Source of the DNA: Gammaproteobacteria bacterium | GTDB lineage: Bacteria; Pseudomonadota; Gammaproteobacteria; Acidiferrobacterales; Acidiferrobacteraceae | DNA: 8,362 bases | Assembly (NCBI GenBank): GCA_028064935.1 | Contig: JAPTWT010000265.1 | Location: forward strand, 1 to 8,362 | Reading direction: 5' to 3' | Shown here: one piece after another, positions 1 through 8,362 of the stretch | How positions within the stretch are numbered: position 1 is the first letter of the stretch | Layout of the letters: each line of letters begins with the position of its first letter | Translations under genes and position numbers: made by a program | The notes under the pieces: generated by a model | Seen by the model: only the letters and a program-made list of their open reading frames with translations | What the model was told of the DNA's origin: nothing | Database searches by the model: none

Positions 1-2331
<2,331 letters not shown>

Positions 2332-2348
<17 letters not shown>

Positions 2349-3417
2349 TTTCGGGGCGGGACCTGCGGTCATGCCGCAGGCGGTGCTGCGCAAGGCCCAG
2401 GAGGAGCTTGTCGACTGGCATGGTAGCGGTATGTCGGTCATGGAGATGAGTCACCGGGGCAAGGAGTTTCTGGATATCGCAGCGCGCGCCGAGGCGTCGC
2501 TGCGTACACTTATGGGTATCCCGGATACCTACAAGGTCCTGTTCCTTCAGGGCGGCGCATCCCTGCAGTTTGCCATGGTGCCTATCAACCTGTTGCGCGG
2601 CAAAACCCGCGCCGATTACCTCCATACCGGTGAATGGTCCAAGAAGGCCATTGCCGAGGCGCGACGCTTTGGCGAGGTGAATGTCGTGGCAAGCGGCGAG
2701 GCCAGCGGCTTCACGGACATCCCCGCAGTCAGTGACTGGCGGCTCGACCCGCAGGCCGCCTACCTCCATTACACCCCCAACGAAACCATAGGCGGGGTGG
2801 AGTTCCCATTCATCCCCGACGCCGGCGCGGTACCGCTGGTCGCGGACATGTCCTCGACCATTCTGTCGCGGCCGGTCGATGTGAGCCGCTTCGGTCTCAT
2901 CTATGCGGGCGCGCAAAAGAACATCGGACCGTCGGGCCTGACCGTGGTGATCGTGCGCGAGGACCTCGTGGGTCAGGCGCTTCCGGGCATGCCGATCATG
3001 CTCGATTACCGGATCCACGCCGACAATGAGTCGATGTACAACACCCCGCCGACCTTCCCCATCTACATGGCCGGTCTGGTCTTCGACTGGCTCAAAGAAC
3101 AGGGCGGTCTTGCCGGCATGGCGCGCATCAATGAGCGCAAGGCACGGCTCCTGTATGACGCCATCGAGGGCTCGGGCGGGTTTTACATCTGTCCCGTGGC
3201 CAAGGCCTGCCGGTCGTGGATGAATGTCCCGTTCACCCTGAAAGACGCCGGTCTCGACGAGGCGTTTTTGAAGGAATCCAAGGCCGCGGGCCTGCTCCAG
3301 TTGAAGGGGCACCGTTCCGTGGGCGGTATGCGCGCCAGTCTCTACAACGCGATGCCGGAAGAGGGGGTGGCGGCGCTCGTCGACTTCATGCGGGATTTCG
3401 CGCGGAGACGCGGCTGA
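2332..3417 (+). CDS. serC: Phosphoserine aminotransferase
   Basis: SerC is a cytosolic PLP enzyme of 361 residues (E. coli SerC 362). It transaminates 3-phosphohydroxypyruvate with glutamate to give phosphoserine. In many Proteobacteria it also aminates the erythrose-4-phosphate-derived intermediate of PLP synthesis. The N-terminus [11 protein letters not shown] is typical. H41 and R42 in SHRGKEF match the phosphate-binding residues of E. coli in both sequence and numbering. The PLP lysine is K196 in [12 protein letters not shown] (AAG at 2917-2919; E. coli Lys198). The C-terminal [17 protein letters not shown] holds the substrate-binding arginine. The start at 2332 ([10 protein letters not shown]) has a well-spaced GGGAG; in-frame starts further upstream would add an unrelated basic stretch read from gyrA. 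It overlaps gyrA by 17 bases and serA by one. The pairing with serA immediately downstream joins two consecutive steps of serine synthesis. Confidence 0.97.
3404..3407 (+). promoter_or_regulatory. Ribosome binding site of serA inside serC
   Basis: GGAG sits nine bases before the serA ATG at 3417, within the last codons of serC. Together with the TGATG stop/start junction it supports this start and suggests coupled translation or reinitiation. Confidence 0.6.
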
Positions 3418-4586
3418 TGTTCAAGGTCCGGACGCTGAATCAGATTTCGCCGCTCGGCCTTGCGCGTTTCGATGCCAAACGCTTTCAGGTGGGCGCCGAT
3501 ATCGAGGATGCGGATGCCATCATGCTGCGTTCGTTCAAGATGCACGACATGCCGCTGCCGGCGCGCCTCAAGGCCGTGGGGCGCGCGGGGGCCGGGGTGA
3601 ATAACATCCCGGTGGCGGCATTGAGCCAGCGTGGCGTGCCGGTCTTCAACGCCCCGGGCGCCAATGCCAATGCCGTGAAGGAGTTGGTGGTCGCCGGGCT
3701 TCTGATCGCGGCGCGCAACCTGCGCGGGGCGTGGGAGTTCGCGGCCACGCTTAAGGGGAGCGATGCCGAGATCAGCCGCGCCGTGGAGGCCGGCAAGAAG
3801 GCCTATGCCGGGTTCGAGCTGCCGGGACGGGTCCTGGGGGTCGTGGGTCTGGGCGCGATCGGGCGGTTGGTGGCCCATGCCGGCCTTTCGCTTGGCATGA
3901 GGGTCATCGGCTTCGATCCCGAACTGACGGTGGAGGGGGCCTGGCAGCTGTCGGCGGAGGTCCAGAAGGCCGCTAGCGTGGCGGCGCTCCTGCGCGAGGC
4001 GGACTTCGTGAGCTTTCATGTGCCGCTCGTTGATGCCACACGCCATATGATTAATGCCGAGACCGTAGGGCTGCTTAAGCCCACGGCGACCGTGCTCAAC
4101 TTCGCGCGTGAGGGGGTGGTCGACGATAACGCCCTGGTCGCCGCCCTGGATGCCGGGCGCCTGCACGCCTATCTGTGTGATTTCCCGACCAACCGTGTGA
4201 AGAACCACCCGAAGGTGGTGGCACTGCCGCACCTTGGCGCATCGACCCAGGAGGCCGAGGACAATTGCGCGATCATGGTGGCCGAAGAGCTACGCGATTT
4301 TTTGGAGAATGGCAACATCCGCAACGCGGTGAACTTTCCTGAGGTCGTGGTGGCGCGGGAAGGGGTGTGCCGGCTGGTGGTGGCCAATGCCAATGTGCCC
4401 AATATGGTTGGACAGATCTCGACCTCCATGGCCCGCGCCGGACTCAATATCCATAACCTCGTCAATAAATCGCGCGGCGATCTCGCCTACACGCTCGTCG
4501 ATCTCGACAGCGCGCTTCCCGATGCGGTGTATGACGAGATTGCGACCATTCCGGGCGTGATGTCGGCGCGCAGAATCTCGACCTGA
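3417..4586 (+). CDS. serA: D-3-phosphoglycerate dehydrogenase, short ACT-containing form
   Basis: This 389-residue NAD-dependent D-2-hydroxyacid dehydrogenase is assigned to oxidation of 3-phosphoglycerate to 3-phosphohydroxypyruvate, the first step of serine synthesis. The N-terminus FKVRTLNQISPLGLARF and the stretch AVGRAGAGVNNIPV, with APGANANAVKELV, belong to a PGDH subgroup also seen in lactic acid bacteria rather than to E. coli-type SerA. The Rossmann motif is GLGAIG (G144-G149), followed by D167 in GFDPE, which favours NAD. Catalytic R231 (FAREGVVDD) and H272 (LPHLGAST) are present. The acid that pairs with the histidine, Glu in E. coli FPTEP, aligns here with N259 in CDFPTNRV. A single ACT domain follows NAVNFPEV (about residues 316-388), a likely serine-binding regulatory module. 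The start is the ATG in the TGATG junction with serC; the frame extends further upstream, but that part reads serC out of frame. Placement next to serC supports the role; exact substrate is inferred. Confidence 0.88.
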   Translation: MFKVRTLNQISPLGLARFDAKRFQVGADIEDADAIMLRSFKMHDMPLPARLKAVGRAGAGVNNIPVAALSQRGVPVFNAPGANANAVKELVVAGLLIAARNLRGAWEFAATLKGSDAEISRAVEAGKKAYAGFELPGRVLGVVGLGAIGRLVAHAGLSLGMRVIGFDPELTVEGAWQLSAEVQKAASVAALLREADFVSFHVPLVDATRHMINAETVGLLKPTATVLNFAREGVVDDNALVAALDAGRLHAYLCDFPTNRVKNHPKVVALPHLGASTQEAEDNCAIMVAEELRDFLENGNIRNAVNFPEVVVAREGVCRLVVANANVPNMVGQISTSMARAGLNIHNLVNKSRGDLAYTLVDLDSALPDAVYDEIATIPGVMSARRIST

Positions 4587-4590
4587 AGCC

Positions 4591-5685
4591 ATGTCCGAGC
4601 GTCCCGACGATCCCGAGTGGCGACTGGATGAGCGCCGTGCCCGCATAGACGCCATAGACGAGCAGATCCAGAGCCTGCTGGCGGACCGCGCGCGGACCGC
4701 GCAGGAGATCGCGCGCGTCAAGGAGGCCTGCGGCGATACGATGTTCTATCGCCCAGAGCGCGAACGGCAGGTGTTGGCGCGCGTGCGTGCGCGCCACCAG
4801 GGGCCGCTGCCCGAAGAGGACGTGCTGCGTATCTTCCGGGAGATCATGGGGTCTTGTCTGGCCCTGGAGCAGGCCTTGACCGTGGCGTATTTCGGGCCCG
4901 AGGGGAGCTTTACGGAAGGCGCCCTGCGCAAGCATTTCGGGGGTGCGGTGGCGGCCTTGCCGCAGGCCACCATCGCCGAGGTGTTCCGTGCGGTGACCGC
5001 CAAGGCCGCGGACTTCGGCGTCGTCCCGGTGGAGAATTCGGCCGAGGGGATCGTCAATCATACGCACGACCTGCTCATGCGTTCGCCGCTCGTGATCGTG
5101 GGCGAGGTGGTGTTGCGGGTCCACCATCAATTGCTGGCGCGCGCGCAGGGGTTAGACGAGATCACGCACGTCGCCGCCCATCCCCAGGCCCTGGCCCAGT
5201 GTCGCGGATGGATAGAACGGCATCTTGCCCATTGTGAGCAGGTGGCGGTATCGAACAATGCCGAGGCGGCGCGGCGCGCGGCCTCGGAATCGCATCTGGC
5301 GGCGGTTGCCTCGCGCGAGGCAGCCGCCCACTGGGGCCTGCCGATCCTGGCGGCGAACATCGAGGACGCCCCCGACAACGCCACGCGGTTTTTTGTGATC
5401 GGCCGGCATGCCGTGGGGCCGAGCGGGCAAGACAAGACCAGCCTGTTGCTGACCGCCCCCCATACCCCGGGTTCCCTGCATGCGCTGCTCGAACCGTTCG
5501 CGCGGCGTGGCATAAGCCTTTTGCGCATCGAGTCGCGGCCTGCGCAGCGGGCCTTGTGGGAGTATGTGTTTTTCGTGGATATCGCAGGCCACGAGAAGGA
5601 CCCGGTGATCGAGGAGGCGTTGGCCGAACTCGAGCAGCGCGGCGGGGTCGTACGACGCCTTGGCTCTTACCCCCAGGCGGTCTAA
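4591..5685 (+). CDS. pheA: Bifunctional chorismate mutase / prephenate dehydratase (P-protein)
   Basis: The 364-residue P-protein converts chorismate to prephenate and then to phenylpyruvate, the committed route to phenylalanine. The AroQ chorismate mutase domain covers about residues 10-95, with R16, R33, K44 and the R57-E58 pair in YRPERERQV corresponding to E. coli R11, R28, K39, R51 and E52. The prephenate dehydratase domain begins at VAYFGPEGSFTEGA (about residue 103) and includes VPVENSAEGIV and the catalytic TRF motif (T265-F267) in DNATRFFVIG. The C-terminal ACT domain has GSLHALL (294-300, the GALV-type site) and ESRP (314-317), the two phenylalanine-binding motifs, so feedback inhibition is expected. 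Only four bases separate it from serA, and there is no clear Shine-Dalgarno before the ATG, so it may rely on coupling to serA. No leader peptide or attenuator fits in that space. Length matches the Pseudomonas-type protein. Confidence 0.97.
   Translation: MSERPDDPEWRLDERRARIDAIDEQIQSLLADRARTAQEIARVKEACGDTMFYRPERERQVLARVRARHQGPLPEEDVLRIFREIMGSCLALEQALTVAYFGPEGSFTEGALRKHFGGAVAALPQATIAEVFRAVTAKAADFGVVPVENSAEGIVNHTHDLLMRSPLVIVGEVVLRVHHQLLARAQGLDEITHVAAHPQALAQCRGWIERHLAHCEQVAVSNNAEAARRAASESHLAAVASREAAAHWGLPILAANIEDAPDNATRFFVIGRHAVGPSGQDKTSLLLTAPHTPGSLHALLEPFARRGISLLRIESRPAQRALWEYVFFVDIAGHEKDPVIEEALAELEQRGGVVRRLGSYPQAV
4681..4702 (+). repeat. Perfect 11-bp tandem duplication in pheA
   Basis: GCGGACCGCGC occurs twice back to back. 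The unit is not a multiple of three, so loss or gain of one copy would frameshift pheA within the chorismate mutase domain. The reading frame here is intact and the encoded helix (LADRARTAQEIA) looks normal, so this is probably a chance product of GC-rich codons. Confidence 0.6.
4776..4795 (+). repeat. GC-only inverted repeat with alternating purine-pyrimidine tract
   Basis: GGCGCGC at 4776-4782 and GCGCGCC at 4789-4795 are perfect inverted copies around the six-base loop GTGCGT. Bases 4777-4794 alternate strictly between purine and pyrimidine. It lies within the chorismate mutase coding region of pheA (LARVRARH). It could form a strong RNA hairpin or Z-prone DNA, but there is no following U-tract, so it is not an intrinsic terminator. 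Confidence 0.55.
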
Positions 5686-5718
5686 CGGGGCGCAGCCCTG
5701 ACGAGAACGGAGAGTGTG
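5686..5718 (+). other. Only real intergenic gap, pheA-hisC (33 bases)
   Basis: This is the longest non-coding stretch in the window. It contains the hisC ribosome binding site near its end. I see no -10/-35 pair, no terminator hairpin with a T-tract, and no room for a leader peptide or T-box. Confidence 0.7.
5709..5714 (+). promoter_or_regulatory. Ribosome binding site of hisC
   Basis: GGAGAG ends four bases before the ATG at 5719; its GGAG core is six bases away. It favours 5719 over the adjacent GTG at 5716 and the in-frame ATG at 5725. Confidence 0.7.
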
Positions 5719-6828
5719 ATGGCGATGGCATGTGACCCCGTGATCCTGGCGGCGCCTGGCGTTCGCGGCCTGGTGCCCTACCAACCGGGCAAGCCCATAG
5801 AGGAACTGGAGCGCGAACTGGGCGTGACCGGGGCGATCAAGCTCGCCTCGAACGAGAACCCCTACGGGCCGGGGGCAAAGGCCAAAGCGGCGGCTGCGGC
5901 GGCCTTGGCGCAGATGGAGCGTTATCCCGACGGCGGCGGTTTTGCCTTGAAGCGTGCGTTGGCGCACCGCCTCGCGGTGTCGGAGCGCCAGATCACGCTC
6001 GGCAACGGATCCAATGACGTCCTGGAACTTATCGCCCGCACCTTTCTTTGTCCAGGTGAGACCGCGCTGTGTGACGAGCACGCCTTTGCGGCCTACGCGA
6101 TCAGCGTGCGTGGGATAGGGGCGCATATGATCCAGGTGCCATCGCGCGCCTACGCCCATGACCTCGATGCCATGGCGCACGCCTTGAGCCCGAGCGTGCG
6201 TATGGTGTTTTTGGCCAACCCCAACAACCCGACTGGTACGTGGTTTGGCCGAGAGGAGCTCGCAGGTTTTCTGGCCGCGGTGCCGGCATCGACGATCGTG
6301 GTCTTGGACGAGGCCTATCTCGAGTACGTGACCGAGCCGGACTACCCGGACGGCTGTGGGTTCCTGGCCCGTCACCCGAATCTCGTGGTTGTGCGGACGT
6401 TCTCCAAGATCCACGGGCTCGCCGGCCTCAGGGTCGGCTATGCCGTGTCCGACCCGGCGCTCGCAGAGCTCATGAACCGCCTGCGTCAGCCGTTCAACGT
6501 CAATATCGTGGCCCAGGCAGCGGCCGTGGCGGCGCTGGCGGACAAGGCCCATGTGGAACGGATGCGTGCGGTGAACGCCGCCGATCGCGCCACGCTCGCC
6601 GCGGCCCTCCGCGATCACGGTCTGGGCGTCCTCCCGTCGGTGGGCAATTTCCTGTGCGTCGAGGTGGGTGATGCCGCGCGCCTCTATGAGGCGTTGTTGC
6701 GTCAGGGCGTCATCGTCCGGCCGCTCAAGCCCTATGGCATGACTGCGCATCTGCGTATCACAGTCGGGCGGCCCGAGGAGAACGCACGCCTCCTGCGCGC
6801 CCTTGCCGATATCATGAGGGCGGCATGA
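5719..6828 (+). CDS. hisC: Histidinol-phosphate aminotransferase family (imidazole acetol-phosphate / aromatic aminotransferase)
   Basis: This 369-residue fold type I PLP aminotransferase belongs to the HisC family. The family converts imidazole acetol-phosphate and glutamate to histidinol phosphate, and members in aromatic clusters often also transaminate phenylpyruvate, hydroxyphenylpyruvate or prephenate. Visible landmarks are KLASNENPYGP at the N-terminus, GNGSNDVLELIARTF, NPNNPTGT (N167-T174), D197 and Y200 in LDEAYLEY for the PLP ring, and the Schiff-base lysine K230 in SKIHGLAGLRVGY. RITVGRPEEN near the C-terminus carries the arginine expected to bind the substrate carboxylate or phosphate. 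ATG 5719 is chosen from the ribosome binding site; GTG 5716 and ATG 5725 are alternatives differing by one or two residues. It lies between pheA and tyrA and overlaps tyrA by ATGA. No other histidine gene is present, so an aromatic role alongside or instead of histidine synthesis is likely but unproven. Confidence 0.93.
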   Translation: MAMACDPVILAAPGVRGLVPYQPGKPIEELERELGVTGAIKLASNENPYGPGAKAKAAAAAALAQMERYPDGGGFALKRALAHRLAVSERQITLGNGSNDVLELIARTFLCPGETALCDEHAFAAYAISVRGIGAHMIQVPSRAYAHDLDAMAHALSPSVRMVFLANPNNPTGTWFGREELAGFLAAVPASTIVVLDEAYLEYVTEPDYPDGCGFLARHPNLVVVRTFSKIHGLAGLRVGYAVSDPALAELMNRLRQPFNVNIVAQAAAVAALADKAHVERMRAVNAADRATLAAALRDHGLGVLPSVGNFLCVEVGDAARLYEALLRQGVIVRPLKPYGMTAHLRITVGRPEENARLLRALADIMRAA

Positions 6829-7721
6829 GCCCTGCGGCACACGAGGTCGTGATCGGCGCCCGCCGGCTTGCGATCGTGGGTGTGGGTCTCATGGGGGGAT
6901 CGCTCGCCGCGGCCTTGCGGGGCGCCCGGTTCGTGGATCGGATCGTGGGGGTGGACGAGGACCCGCGGTCGCTCGGTACGGCGCACGCGCACGGCCTGAT
7001 CGACGACATGCAGGATCTCGAGGCGGCGGTGGCCGAGGCCGATCTCGTGGTGTTGGCGACACCACTCGGGGCCTTGCCCGGGTTGCTCGCGAGGCTATCG
7101 CGGTGCCTGCCGGCGCGCGCCGTCGTGACCGACATGGGGAGTGCCAAGCAGCCAGTGGCCGAGGTCGCGCGCGCGCTTGGTCTCACCCGCTTCGTGCCCG
7201 GTCACCCCATGGCCGGCGGCGAGTGTTCGGGGCCTGCGGCCGCGCGCGCCGATCTGTTCGCCGGCCGTAGCGTCATTCTGACGCCTACGGAGACCACCGA
7301 TGATGAGGCAGTGCGCGCCGTGCAGACGATGTGGACGGCGGCCGGGGCCCGCGTGGTCATGGCGGACGCCGCGACCCACGACCGGCTCGTGGCGTACACG
7401 AGCCATCTCCCGCACCTGCTTGCGTTTGCGTGTGCCGAGCTGCTCGCAGAGTACGCGCCGGCCGAGGCGTTGGCGCCATTCACCGGTGCCGGACTCAAGG
7501 ATTTTTTGCGTATCGCCGGCAGCGATCCCGTCATGTGGCGGGATATCTGTGCGGCCAATGCCGCGTCTCTCGCCCCGGCGCTCGCCGCTTACGCCGAGCG
7601 CCTGGCGGGCTATAGCGAGCGCGTGGCGTGCGGGGATTTCGAGGGGCTTTTGGGCCATTTCGCGAAGGCCCGGGCGTTTCGTGCCGATTTGATGCGCAGG
7701 AGCACCCATGGCGAGCATTGA
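6825..7721 (+). CDS. tyrA: Prephenate (or arogenate) dehydrogenase
   Basis: This 298-residue TyrA oxidatively decarboxylates prephenate to 4-hydroxyphenylpyruvate, or arogenate to tyrosine; specificity cannot be read with certainty. The Rossmann motif GVGLMGGS (19-26) is followed by D44 in GVDED, which suggests NAD rather than NADP. Family signatures follow: TDMGSAKQPV, GHPMAGGE with H127, and the histidine-rich YTSHLPHLLA (H194, H197) in the helical dimerisation domain, then KDFLRIAGSDPVMWRDI with a substrate-binding arginine. The protein ends after this domain, so there is neither an ACT domain nor a chorismate mutase fusion. The start is the ATG of the ATGA overlap with hisC, preceded by GAGGG at 6816-6820, a rather close spacing of four bases. 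Its last 14 bases overlap aroA in another frame. In Pseudomonas the equivalent gene is fused to aroA; here it stops separately. Confidence 0.95.
   Translation: MSPAAHEVVIGARRLAIVGVGLMGGSLAAALRGARFVDRIVGVDEDPRSLGTAHAHGLIDDMQDLEAAVAEADLVVLATPLGALPGLLARLSRCLPARAVVTDMGSAKQPVAEVARALGLTRFVPGHPMAGGECSGPAAARADLFAGRSVILTPTETTDDEAVRAVQTMWTAAGARVVMADAATHDRLVAYTSHLPHLLAFACAELLAEYAPAEALAPFTGAGLKDFLRIAGSDPVMWRDICAANAASLAPALAAYAERLAGYSERVACGDFEGLLGHFAKARAFRADLMRRSTHGEH
7698..7702 (+). promoter_or_regulatory. Ribosome binding site of aroA inside tyrA
   Basis: AGGAG ends five bases before the ATG at 7708. It is the strongest Shine-Dalgarno in the window and fixes the aroA start within the tyrA coding region. 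Confidence 0.75.
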
Positions 7722-8362
7722 TTACACGGTACGGGGCGGCGGGCCGCTCGCCGGCACGGTGACGGTCGCCGGCGACAAGTCAATCTCACATCGCGCGGTC
7801 ATCCTGAGCGCGCTCGCCGAAGGGCGCAGCGAGATTGCGGGCCTGCTCGAGGGCGAGGACGTCCTTGGGACAGTGGCCGCATTTCGCGCGCTGGGGGTGA
7901 CCATCGATGGCCCCCGCGACGGCCGGCTGACGGTCGATGGGGTCGGGCTCCATGGCCTGAAGGCCCCGGTGGGGGCCCTCGATCTCGGCAATTCCGGTAC
8001 CAGCATGCGCCTGCTCGCAGGACTCATGGCGGCGCAGCCGTTTGGGACGCGCCTCGTGGGCGATGAATCCCTCATGCGCCGGCCGATGGAGCGGGTAGCG
8101 GCGCCGCTGCGATTGATGGGGGCGGTGATCGAGACCGGAGAGGGCGGGCGGCCGCCGTTGCACATCGTGGGGGGGCGGGGCTTGCACGCGATCGAATATC
8201 GCATGCCCATGGCGAGCGCCCAGGTGAAGTCAGCGATCCTGCTGGCGGCCCTGTACGCGCGCGGGCGCACGGTGGTGATCGAGCCGGCCCCGAGCCGCGA
8301 TCATAGCGAGCGCATGTTGGCCGGTTTCGGTTATCCGGTTCACCGCGACGGCGCCACGATCA
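7708..8362 (+). CDS. aroA: 3-phosphoshikimate 1-carboxyvinyltransferase (EPSP synthase), 5' part
   Basis: The frame is open to the window end and gives the first 218 residues of a protein usually about 430 long. EPSP synthase joins shikimate-3-phosphate and PEP in the sixth step of the shikimate pathway and is the target of glyphosate. The N-terminus reads VAGDKSISHRAVILSALAEG, with K24, S25 and R29 matching the shikimate-3-phosphate/PEP-binding K22, S23 and R27 of E. coli. The PEP/glyphosate loop is LGNSGTSMRLL, with Leu where E. coli has Pro101. RRPMERVAAPL and PMASAQVKSAILLAAL follow, including the conserved Gln. The sequence resembles the Pseudomonas/Bacillus-like branch more than the enteric one. 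It starts inside tyrA with a strong AGGAG. In related genomes cmk and rpsA follow; that lies outside this window. Confidence 0.96.
   Translation, partial: MASIDYTVRGGGPLAGTVTVAGDKSISHRAVILSALAEGRSEIAGLLEGEDVLGTVAAFRALGVTIDGPRDGRLTVDGVGLHGLKAPVGALDLGNSGTSMRLLAGLMAAQPFGTRLVGDESLMRRPMERVAAPLRLMGAVIETGEGGRPPLHIVGGRGLHAIEYRMPMASAQVKSAILLAALYARGRTVVIEPAPSRDHSERMLAGFGYPVHRDGATI

Noticed and set aside
3216..3416. Possible 67-residue N-terminal extension of SerA
   Set aside because: It is out-of-frame serC sequence with low-complexity Arg/Gly content; the family N-terminus begins at MFKVRT with a proper ribosome binding site.
5152..6840. 562-codon open frame on the minus strand across hisC and part of pheA
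   Set aside because: It lies antisense to two well-conserved genes, has no recognisable domain, and is rich in His/Arg/Gly as expected from reading GC-rich codons backwards.

Overview
The window is a compact, GC-rich stretch of bacterial chromosome with seven genes, all on the + strand and with almost no intergenic DNA. The order is gyrA (3' part) - serC - serA - pheA - hisC - tyrA - aroA (5' part). Apart from serA, this is the order of the mixed-function 'supraoperon' known from Pseudomonas and relatives (serC, aroQ-pheA, hisC-type aminotransferase, tyrA, aroA), with gyrA immediately upstream as in many Gammaproteobacteria. The protein sequences and the serA between serC and pheA point to a GC-rich, non-enteric gammaproteobacterium, perhaps a sulfur-oxidiser or purple-sulfur-type lineage. 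Genus and lifestyle cannot be fixed from this sequence.

Layout: bases 1-2348 hold the C-terminal ~780 residues of DNA gyrase subunit A, cut at the equivalent of E. coli codon 87. serC (2332-3417) starts inside the end of gyrA with a 17-base overlap. serA (3417-4586) overlaps serC by one base (TGATG). pheA (4591-5685) follows after 4 bases and encodes chorismate mutase, prephenate dehydratase and an ACT domain. A 33-base gap, the largest in the window, precedes hisC (5719-6828). tyrA (6825-7721) overlaps hisC by four bases (ATGA), and aroA (7708 to the window end) overlaps tyrA by 14 bases. Six of the seven genes are therefore probably co-transcribed and translationally coupled, possibly with gyrA.

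Functionally, SerA and SerC perform the first two steps of serine synthesis from 3-phosphoglycerate; SerC also serves pyridoxal phosphate synthesis in many Proteobacteria. AroA makes EPSP on the way to chorismate. PheA takes chorismate through prephenate to phenylpyruvate, TyrA takes prephenate toward tyrosine, and HisC is a PLP aminotransferase that can serve histidine synthesis and often aromatic transamination. SerC and HisC both need PLP. PheA carries the ACT motifs expected for phenylalanine feedback; TyrA has no ACT domain.

No RNA genes, mobile elements, CRISPR arrays or convincing terminators or promoters were seen. I did not find an undescribed system; this is core metabolism. The points most worth a second look are the non-canonical SerA, whose usual catalytic Glu position appears to be Asn, and the serA insertion in the supraoperon. 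The separate but overlapping tyrA/aroA pair, which is fused in Pseudomonas, is also notable.
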